Positions 1-4,549 of a stretch of 11,146 nt of DNA are shown here, piece by piece (position 1 is the stretch's first letter; each line of letters starts with the position of its first letter). The position numbers were made by a program, and so were the translations under genes. The notes beneath the pieces were generated by a model. The model did not search any database, was not told the origin of the DNA, and saw nothing but the letters and a program-made list of their open reading frames with translations. The DNA is from Holophagaceae bacterium (lineage in GTDB: Bacteria; Acidobacteriota; Holophagae; Holophagales; Holophagaceae): NCBI GenBank assembly GCA_025353305.1, contig JANXQX010000134.1, forward strand, positions 1 to 11,146, given 5' to 3'.

Positions 1-211
1 CAAGGATGTGCGACTAGGTGGCGGAGTCAGTGTCATTCAACAGTACCTTCGGCAGCGCCTCATCGACGAAATGCACGTCGCAATCGCGCCGGTCCTGCTT
101 GGCTCAGGTGAGCGGCTCTTCCAAGGAATCAATCTTCCAGCCTTGGGCTACGCTTGCACGAAGCACGAAGCTTCGCAAAGGGCCACTCACGTGGTCATAG
201 CTCGACAGTGA
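1..211 (+). CDS. RibD C-terminal/DHFR-like reductase, 3' end only
   Basis: The frame is open at the left window edge and ends at TGA 209-211, so only about the last 69 residues are visible. The stretch KDVRLGGGVSVIQQYL, then LIDEMHVAIAPVLLGSGERLF, matches the conserved C-terminal part of the RibD_C (dihydrofolate-reductase-fold) family. Known members are NADPH-dependent reductases; many cassette and chromosomal homologues are annotated only as 'dihydrofolate reductase family protein'. The substrate is not known. The gene is directly followed by an attC site (starting 11 nt after the stop), so it belongs to an integron cassette. The GTG at position 8 is an internal valine codon, not the start. 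A second, divergent member of the same family occupies the next cassette. Confidence 0.85.
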   Translation, partial: KDVRLGGGVSVIQQYLRQRLIDEMHVAIAPVLLGSGERLFQGINLPALGYACTKHEASQRATHVVIARQ

Positions 212-221
212 AGAACCTGAC

Positions 222-345
222 GCCTAACCCGGCGTTCTACTCGGACCCCTCCTGTATTGCCTTCCGCTCTTTCTCTTTGTTCCGCTTCCTTGGCTCCGCT
301 CAGCGCCTCGGCGCAGGCGGGGCAGGTTGGTTTCATTCGTTAGGC
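222..345 (+). other. attC recombination site 1 (124 bp)
   Basis: R'' is GCCTAAC (222-228) and R' is GTTAGGC (339-345), exact reverse complements. Inside them, L'' (GGACCCCTCCTG) pairs imperfectly with L' (CAGGCGGGGCAG). The centre holds the array-specific CGCTCTTTCTCT and TTGGCTCCGCTCAGCGCCTCG segments. This is the best-conserved attC in the window. Crossover is expected between G339 and T340. Confidence 0.95.
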
Positions 346-369
346 CGACGTGGGCGGGCTCGGCCAAGC

Positions 370-387
370 GAGGATGAAGGCATCCTC
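370..387 (+). other. 7-bp-arm hairpin in the leader of the second reductase cassette
   Basis: Perfect inverted repeat GAGGATG (370-376), loop AAGG, CATCCTC (381-387), between attC 1 and the ribosome binding site of the gene at 420. There is no T-tract after it, so it is not an intrinsic terminator. It could be a 5'-UTR stem or an operator half-site pair. Its role is unknown. Confidence 0.4.
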
Positions 388-419
388 AGAACCTTGAACC
401 CCAGAACACGGAGGCTCAA

Positions 420-1001
420 ATGAGAAAGCTCAAAATCATCGAACATATTTCGCTGGACGGCGTGATCCAGCATTCCGACGACGGCGACCATTTCCCCTAT
501 AGCGACTGGACCGCGCCTTATCGGACCCCCGCTGGCCGGGATGCAATGCTCGCGGCGTATGGCGGGAGCTTCGATCTGTTGCTTGGTCGTCGCACCTACG
601 ATATCTGGTCGGCCTTCTGGCCAAAGGCGCCGAGCAGTCCGATGGCGGACGGCCTCAATGCGGCAACAAAATATATCGTGACTCACCGTCCGGAAAGCCT
701 TGAATGGGGCCCGTTCGAGGGCCTTGGACCGGACTTCGTCGAGGGCATTCGCCACATCAAGGCGCAGGACGGCCCGGATCTTATCCTCTCGGGTAGCTCC
801 ACGCTGACATCGACCCTGCTCGAACATGGGCTTGCGGATGAAGTCCTGCTGGCCGTCTATCCGATCTTGTTGGGCACGGGGAAGCGCTTCTTTGCGGAGG
901 GAACCCCGCCGCGCACATTCGAGCTTGTCAGCACGATTGCGTTCCCGACCGGCATCATCTTCAGTAATTACAGGGTCGCCGGGTCTTTGAAGAACGGATA
1001 G
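420..1001 (+). CDS. RibD C-terminal domain/dihydrofolate reductase family protein
   Basis: A 193-residue protein of the RibD_C (DHFR-fold, YyaP-like) family; members are cytoplasmic NAD(P)H-dependent reductases, often of unknown substrate. Visible family features are the N-terminal strand KLKIIEHISLDGVI (residues 3-16), GRRTYDIW (56-63), the nucleotide-binding LILSGSS (121-127), and LADEVLLAVYPILLGTGKRFF (138-158). The length is typical. The ATG at 420 is supported by GGAGG at 410-414, 5 nt upstream. The gene sits in its own cassette, 74 bp after attC 1 and 86 bp before attC 2. It is clearly diverged from the reductase in the preceding cassette, so this is not a recent duplication. Whether it acts on folate or confers antifolate resistance cannot be told from sequence; it is not a recognisable dfrA or dfrB. 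Confidence 0.9.
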   Translation: MRKLKIIEHISLDGVIQHSDDGDHFPYSDWTAPYRTPAGRDAMLAAYGGSFDLLLGRRTYDIWSAFWPKAPSSPMADGLNAATKYIVTHRPESLEWGPFEGLGPDFVEGIRHIKAQDGPDLILSGSSTLTSTLLEHGLADEVLLAVYPILLGTGKRFFAEGTPPRTFELVSTIAFPTGIIFSNYRVAGSLKNG

Positions 1002-1087
1002 CTCCCCATTCCAGGCCTCCAGCCACACCAATCGAGTCCTCCGATCTCAATGAACACGATCAACCATCAGCTCAAGCGGGACAGCGC

Positions 1088-1246
1088 GCCTGAACCTCCG
1101 CTCACCCGATGGGCGCATGCGCCCATCGGGATCTATGGAAACCCGCCCCCGCCGGCATTGTCTCCCGCTCTTTCTCTTGTTCCGCCTTCCTCGGCTCCGC
1201 TCATCGCCTCGGTGCAGGCGGGGCCGGTTAGCTTCCTTGGTCAGGT
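1088..1246 (+). other. attC recombination site 2 (long type, about 159 bp)
   Basis: R'' is GCCTGAAC (1088-1095, one extra base relative to GCCTAAC) and R' is GTCAGGT (1240-1246). L'' (CCGCCGGCA) pairs with L' (TGCAGGCGG). The central part CGCTCTTTCTCTTGTTCCGC...TCGGCTCCGCTCATCGCCTCGGTGC matches attC 1 and attC 3. About 36 extra bases, dominated by a perfect 26-bp palindrome, lie between R'' and L''. Core degeneracy may lower recombination activity. Confidence 0.75.
1100..1144. repeat. Palindromic insert in attC 2 (copy 1 of a 45-bp repeat)
   Basis: The 45-bp segment contains a perfect 26-bp palindrome at 1105-1130, with half-site CCCGATGGGCGCA followed by its exact complement. It is followed by ATCTATGGAAACCC. 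The same 45 bp recurs at 2417-2461 in attC 4 with two substitutions. It lies just inside R'', where shorter attC sites of the array have unrelated spacer, so it distinguishes a long attC subtype. Confidence 0.85.
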
Positions 1247-1286
1247 ATTCTTCAGACTAAACGAGCATCTTCAGAGAGAGGTTGCG

Positions 1287-1637
1287 ATGTCCTCACGCCA
1301 AATCTCAAAATTATTGTTCAACAGCGTATATCCGCTATACGTACAAAAGGCCGCACGAAAGAATCGGACAAAGGAAGAGGTCGACACAATCATCTGCTGG
1401 TTGACAGGCTACAGTCCTGAGCAGCTCAGTCACCACACAGCGGTCAAAATTGATTTCCAAACCTTTTTTGATCAGGCCCCGGCGGTCCACCCAAACAGTT
1501 CTCAAATCAGGGGCGTCGTTTGTGGCATTCGCGTCGAAGACATTCAAGATCCCATCACACAGAAAATTAGATACCTCGACAAGCTCATTGATGAGCTCGC
1601 AAAAGGGAAATCAATGGACAAGATTCTGCGTCAATGA
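1287..1637 (+). CDS. DUF2200 family protein
   Basis: A 116-residue cytoplasmic protein recognised as DUF2200, a small widespread bacterial family without an assigned function. Family-type motifs are VYPLYV near residues 14-19, WLTGY (38-42), HPN (68-70), RGVVCGIRVEDI (75-86) and the C-terminal TQKIRYLDKLIDELAKGK (91-108). I start it at ATG 1287 because GAGAGG lies 5 nt upstream and homologues begin around this point. An in-frame extension back to 1050 would translate attC 2 and is not credible. It is the only gene of its cassette (1241-1785). No membrane segment or signal peptide is seen. Family assignment is confident; function is unknown. Confidence 0.9.
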   Translation: MSSRQISKLLFNSVYPLYVQKAARKNRTKEEVDTIICWLTGYSPEQLSHHTAVKIDFQTFFDQAPAVHPNSSQIRGVVCGIRVEDIQDPITQKIRYLDKLIDELAKGKSMDKILRQ

Positions 1638-1669
1638 AACTTTATGCAATGACTCTTCCTTAAACAGCT

Positions 1670-1791
1670 GCCTAACCCACAGTTCAATTCGGACCCCGCC
1701 CGCATTGCCTTCCGCTTTTCTCTTCTCCCGCTTCCTTGGCTTCGCTCAGCGCCTCGGTGCAGGCGCGGCCGCTTAGCTTCCTTCGTCAGGC
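1670..1791 (+). other. attC recombination site 3 (122 bp)
   Basis: R'' is GCCTAAC (1670-1676) and R' is GTCAGGC (1785-1791). L'' (CCGCCCGCA) pairs with L' (TGCAGGCGCGG). The centre closely matches attC 1. R'' starts 32 nt after the DUF2200 stop codon. The R' core supplies an AGG just upstream of the next start codon at 1797. Confidence 0.92.
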
Positions 1792-1796
1792 GCTCC

Positions 1797-2393
1797 ATGC
1801 TTCCCGAATATTGCGCGATTATTGGTGCCATCATCGGCTCGCTCGGCGGCTTCTATTACCTATACGAAACCATCCTCGGCAAGGCCCAGCCCAACCGCAT
1901 CACGTGGCTGCTTTGGGGAATCTTCCCGATGGTCATTTTTGTGGCGCAAAGGGCGCAGGGCGTCAAAAGTTTATCGTGGACGTCGTTTGTCGCCGGCTTC
2001 ACACCGTTGCTTATCGTCGCTGTATCTTTCTTCAACAGGAAAGCCTATTGGAAAAGTGAACCGCGCGACTACTACCTGATGGCAGCGGCGATCATCGGCC
2101 TCCTTCTCTGGGCCATTACCGACAATCCGAACTTGGCCATACTGTTCTCGCTGCTGGCCGATATGCTGGCGGGCATGCCGACTCTTATCAAGTCGTATCG
2201 CCATCCTCATTCTGAGAGTTGGATTGCCTATGCAATCAGCACATTCGGCTTCGGAATAAGCCTTCTGTCGGTTCAAACCTACAACTTTGAAAATGCCGCT
2301 TTCGTAGCCTATGTGTTTATCCTCAACGGCGCCTTTGCGGTGCTGGCCTCACGGGGTCGTAAGCATGGACAGGCAACCAGCCTCCTTCGTTAA
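1797..2393 (+). CDS. Seven-helix SWEET/PQ-loop-like membrane protein
   Basis: A 198-residue polytopic inner-membrane protein. Hydrophobic segments lie at about 7-25, 36-52, 62-78, 93-108, 113-130, 142-159 and 167-185, which suggests a 3+1+3 arrangement. Two similar motifs, QPNRITWLLW (31-40) and RHPHSESWIAY (135-145), sit at equivalent places in the two triple-helix halves. They recall the Pro-containing motifs of PQ-loop/SWEET/MtN3 transporters. This is a structural analogy from the sequence; the substrate is unknown, and it may belong to an uncharacterised family. ATG 1797 begins only 5 nt after the R' core. The only Shine-Dalgarno-like bases are the AGG of R' itself (1788-1790, spacing 6). 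It is the sole gene of its cassette. Confidence 0.8.
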   Translation: MLPEYCAIIGAIIGSLGGFYYLYETILGKAQPNRITWLLWGIFPMVIFVAQRAQGVKSLSWTSFVAGFTPLLIVAVSFFNRKAYWKSEPRDYYLMAAAIIGLLLWAITDNPNLAILFSLLADMLAGMPTLIKSYRHPHSESWIAYAISTFGFGISLLSVQTYNFENAAFVAYVFILNGAFAVLASRGRKHGQATSLLR

Positions 2394-2404
2394 ACCCGGC
2401 ATCA

Positions 2405-2564
2405 GCCTAACCCTCTGCTCACCCGATGGGCGCATGCGCCCCTCGAGATCTATGGAAACCCAGGCCCAGCCTGCATTGTCTTCTGCTCTCTCTCAGCATT
2501 TCGCTCTCCCGGCTTCGCCCAGCGCCTTGGTGCAGGCGTGGCCGGTTGGCTTCATTCGTGCGCA
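2405..2564 (+). other. attC recombination site 4 (long type, about 160 bp)
   Basis: R'' is a perfect GCCTAAC (2405-2411), 11 nt after the upstream stop codon. L'' (GGCCCAGCCTGCA) pairs well with L' (TGCAGGCGTGGCC). The sequence next to R' (GGTTGGCTTCATTC) matches attC 1 (GGTTGGTTTCATTC), but the expected R' itself reads GTGCGCA (2558-2564), a poor match to GTTRRRY. The site carries the second copy of the 45-bp palindromic insert. R' may have decayed or been remade by recombination. Confidence 0.75.
2417..2461. repeat. Palindromic insert in attC 4 (copy 2 of a 45-bp repeat)
   Basis: This copy matches 1100-1144 at 43 of 45 positions. The two changes fall in the right arm, so only the inner GGGCGCATGCGCCC (2428-2441) and some outer pairs remain self-complementary. 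It has the same placement just inside R'' as in attC 2. Confidence 0.85.
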
Positions 2565-2619
2565 GCCTGAGCCCCGCACCGCGAAGCAACCTTAACGTCT
2601 AATCGGGAGGAGGCATTGC

Positions 2620-3483
2620 GTGGCCGAACAGCATCCCTCATTCGACGCAGCCAAGTACAAGGACGTGCAGCGAGAGCAATGGAACAAGGACGGCGCAGCA
2701 TGGCGACGCTGGAATCCCACTCTGGATCGATGGTATGGCGAAGTCACACGCCAGATGCTCGACCTGGCCCAGATCCAGCCAGGTCAACGCATCCTGGACA
2801 TCGCCGCCGGTGCTGGTGAACCGGCTGTCAGCGCCGCCGAACGAGTCGGCGCTGGCGGTTACGTGCTGGCGACCGACATCTCGGAAGGGATCGTTGAGCT
2901 TGCGCTCCAGGTCGCCCATGAACGGGGACTCAAACAGGTTGAAACCCGCGTCATGGACGGCGAGCAGTTGGATCTCCCCGACGCCTCCTTTGATGCGGTG
3001 CTGTGCCGGCTTGGCCTGATGTACATGCCGCACCCCGTGACAGCGTTGCGCGAGTGGCGCCGTGCCCTGAGAGCGGGTGGTCGGGTTGCCGTCGTTGTCT
3101 TTTCCACGCCCGATCGAAACAGTTGGGGTGCCATGCCCGGTTCCATCATCCGCCGGCGCGCACAACTCCCGCCTCCCGTTCCGGGGCAACCCGGACCGTT
3201 CAGCCTTGGCGATCCTGGTCTGCTCGAAGGCGTCTTCCGTCAAGCCGGATTTGCCGACCCCGAGGTTCGCGCCGTGCCGGTGCCCCTGAGAATGGCCAGT
3301 TCTGCCGAGTACGTGCGGGTCGCCCGAGAAGCCTTCGGCGCCTTCAATGCCATGATGGCTCACCTGCCCCCTCAAGAACGCGAGTCCGTGTGGAACGAAG
3401 TAGAAGGCTCAATGTGTCGTTTCGAATCGCCTGGTGGATTCGAGGTGCCGGGTGAGTGCCTTGTCGGCGCGGCCACGAAGTGA
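2620..3483 (+). CDS. Class I SAM-dependent methyltransferase (UbiE/type 11-like)
   Basis: A 287-residue cytoplasmic Rossmann-fold methyltransferase. SAM-binding motif I is ILDIAAGAGEPA (58-69). The acidic post-I residue is in ATDIS (84-88), with D86 expected to bind the ribose. FDAVLCRLGLMYM (124-136) is motif II, and LRAGGRVAVVVF (150-161) is motif III. The N-terminal part with conserved Trp/Tyr and the long C-terminal part ending FEVPGECLVGAA resemble methyltransferases often annotated as UbiE or type 11 proteins. The methyl acceptor is unknown. A GTG start at 2620 is favoured by the strong GGGAGGAGG (2605-2613) 6 nt upstream, and the reading begins MAEQHPSFDA. It occupies its own cassette between attC 4 and a weak site. 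Confidence 0.88.
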   Translation: MAEQHPSFDAAKYKDVQREQWNKDGAAWRRWNPTLDRWYGEVTRQMLDLAQIQPGQRILDIAAGAGEPAVSAAERVGAGGYVLATDISEGIVELALQVAHERGLKQVETRVMDGEQLDLPDASFDAVLCRLGLMYMPHPVTALREWRRALRAGGRVAVVVFSTPDRNSWGAMPGSIIRRRAQLPPPVPGQPGPFSLGDPGLLEGVFRQAGFADPEVRAVPVPLRMASSAEYVRVAREAFGAFNAMMAHLPPQERESVWNEVEGSMCRFESPGGFEVPGECLVGAATK

Positions 3484-3556
3484 TCGAACGCAGACTGCCA
3501 GCCGTCAGTTGCCACCGACCCCTTCGGGCGGGGCTTCGCCCGCCTACACGTTCGGC
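3483..3556 (+). other. Possible degenerate attC site (74 bp)
   Basis: A cassette boundary is expected between the methyltransferase and the SRPBCC gene. The candidate cores are ATCGAAC (3483-3489) and GTTCGGC (3550-3556), complementary over five bases. Between them is a strong hairpin, GGCGGG (loop GCTTCG) CCCGCC at 3528-3545. It lacks the array's shared central arm. It may be a different attC type or a degenerate site, and the hairpin could also act as a transcript 3' stem. Confidence 0.35.
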
Positions 3557-3598
3557 GCCACGATACAATCCTGGCCATCCCAGATCCCGGAGGTTTTG

Positions 3599-4027
3599 AT
3601 GTCGGTCTTTCGCCACTCCCGAGACATTTCAGCTACTCCTGAATCTGTCTTTTCGGCCATCCAGCATCCAGTGCGTCTCGCCCGCTGGTGGGGCCCGGAC
3701 GGCTTCACGAATACGTTCCAGACCTTCGAGTTTAGGGAGGGTGGATCCTGGCTCTTCACCATGCACGGTCCGGACGGGACCGACTATCCGAACCAATCAG
3801 AGTTCCTGGAAATCGTTCCCAATGCGATGGTTCGGATTAAACATGTCAATCTGCCGCTCTTCGAGCTGTCCATTTCCCTAGAACCTAGCGCAACGGGAAC
3901 CCTCGTTTCCTGGGTCGGGGTTTTTGAAAATCATGCGTTTGCTGAGAACATGCGCCAGTTCCTTGAGGCTGCGAATGAGCAGAACCTGACTCGGCTGGCC
4001 CTCGAGGTCAGCACCGGTGGGCCATGA
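3599..4027 (+). CDS. SRPBCC/AHSA1-domain protein
   Basis: A 142-residue protein with the START-like SRPBCC fold of the AHSA1 type. Visible features are the N-terminal strand FRHSRDISATPESVFSAI (4-21), the family hallmark RLARWWGPDGFTN (26-38), FREGGSWLFTMHGPDG (45-60), and a long C-terminal helix from about 110 to 137. Such proteins form a hydrophobic cavity for small ligands or act as co-chaperone-like domains; the ligand here is unknown. ATG 3599 is chosen because GGAGG (3589-3593) lies 5 nt upstream and the family begins at this strand. An upstream in-frame extension to 3434 overlaps the methyltransferase and is not credible. It is a single-gene cassette followed 3 nt later by attC 5. Confidence 0.88.
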   Translation: MSVFRHSRDISATPESVFSAIQHPVRLARWWGPDGFTNTFQTFEFREGGSWLFTMHGPDGTDYPNQSEFLEIVPNAMVRIKHVNLPLFELSISLEPSATGTLVSWVGVFENHAFAENMRQFLEAANEQNLTRLALEVSTGGP

Positions 4028-4030
4028 GGC

Positions 4031-4127
4031 GCCTGACCCTTCGTTCAACCCGGGCCCAGCCGCACGCGGCCAGGTTCGGAGCCATCGTCCCCGCTGCGGC
4101 GGGACTGATCAGCTTCTTTCGCTAGGC
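4031..4127 (+). other. attC recombination site 5 (97 bp, shorter variant)
   Basis: R'' is GCCTGAC (4031-4037) and R' is GCTAGGC (4121-4127). Complementarity extends outward through GGCGCC on both sides. L'' (CCAGCCGCACGCGG) is imperfectly complementary to L' (CCGCTGCGGCGGG). The bases before R' (ATCAGCTTCTTTC) resemble TTAGCTTCCTTC in attC 3. The central arm is shorter and differs from attC 1-4. Confidence 0.75.
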
Positions 4128-4135
4128 GCCCCCCA

Positions 4136-4420
4136 ATGCCCGTCGGCCCTGAATCCCCCGGCTCCCGCTTTCTTGCCTGGTCCATGCTGACCGGAGGCTG
4201 CATCTGCCTTGTGCTCGGGGGGCTCGTACTGGTGAAGAGCCCGCAGCCATTGATTCACAAGAGCATCATCCTCTGGGCTTCGATATTCCTATTGGCTGCT
4301 GGGAGTGGTGACCTGCTGGAGGCTCCTAGTCCAAGTCTTTCCATCAAGTTGAAATTCATCGCCAAAGTGTCTGTGGGCTTGATCCTCTTCTCCTTGAGCT
4401 GGGCCCTGTCACATCCTTGA
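4136..4420 (+). CDS. Small three-helix membrane protein, function unknown
   Basis: A 94-residue hydrophobic protein with predicted membrane helices at about 14-33, 43-58 and 74-91, separated by short loops. No family is recognised and no catalytic motif is visible. ATG 4136 lies 8 nt after the R' core of attC 5. As with the gene at 1797, the only Shine-Dalgarno-like bases are the AGG within R' (4124-4126, spacing 9). A shorter start at ATG 4183 would cut into the first helix. It is the last cassette gene of the array and converges on aroG, with the terminal attC between them. Confidence 0.65.
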   Translation: MPVGPESPGSRFLAWSMLTGGCICLVLGGLVLVKSPQPLIHKSIILWASIFLLAAGSGDLLEAPSPSLSIKLKFIAKVSVGLILFSLSWALSHP

Positions 4421-4426
4421 GCCAGG

Positions 4427-4549
4427 GCCCGACCAGGCCACGACTCGGCCCCAGCCCGCTGGGTCCGGTGTCTTTTCTCTCAGTTCAGCTTTCTCGGCCC
4501 TGGTCCTCTCGCCGCGGCGGGCAGGCCCGATCCGCGGCTTCCCTCAGGC
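4427..4549 (+). other. Terminal attC site 6 (123 bp) at the array/chromosome junction
   Basis: R'' is GCCCGAC (4427-4433) and R' is CTCAGGC (4543-4549). L'' (CGGCCCCAGCCCGC) is imperfectly complementary to L' (GGCGGGCAGGCCCG). The middle contains CTTTTCTCTCAGTTCAGCTTTCTCGGCCCTGG-type sequence that loosely recalls the other sites. R' includes the stop codon of the minus-strand aroG (4544-4546). The stem lies between two convergent genes and may also limit read-through. Confidence 0.65.

Larger units (their letters stand above)
1..4549 (+). mobile_element. Distal end of an integron gene-cassette array (partial)
   Basis: Seven short plus-strand genes are each followed by an attC-like site, five of them clear or fairly clear and one weak. 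The sites share R''/R' cores close to GCCTAAC/GTTAGGC. Four of them (222, 1088, 1670, 2405) also share a similar central arm (a CGCTCTTTCTCT-like tract, then TTGGCTCCGCTCAGCGCCT-like sequence). Using the known IntI crossover (after the G of GTTRRRY), inferred cassettes are: up to 339, 340-1240, 1241-1785, 1786-2558, 2559-about 3550, about 3551-4121 and 4122-about 4543. Gene content is heterogeneous and lower in GC than the flanking chromosome. Similar attC sites within one array are typical of sedentary chromosomal integrons. No integrase is in the window, so a CALIN (attC cluster lacking an integrase) cannot be excluded. From attC polarity, attI/intI should lie left of position 1. Confidence 0.88.

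Noticed and set aside
1050..1286. Upstream start for the DUF2200 gene at 1050
   Set aside because: The added 79 residues would be a translation of attC 2; the start at 1287 has a good ribosome binding site and matches family length.
3523..3545. Intrinsic terminator after the methyltransferase gene
   Set aside because: The GC-rich hairpin has no following T-tract; I treat it as part of a possible attC.
222..4549. CRISPR array or dispersed REP-type repeats
   Set aside because: Repeat units are 97-160 bp, spaced by whole genes, and have paired R''/R' cores, which fits attC sites; there are no short direct repeats with uniform spacers.
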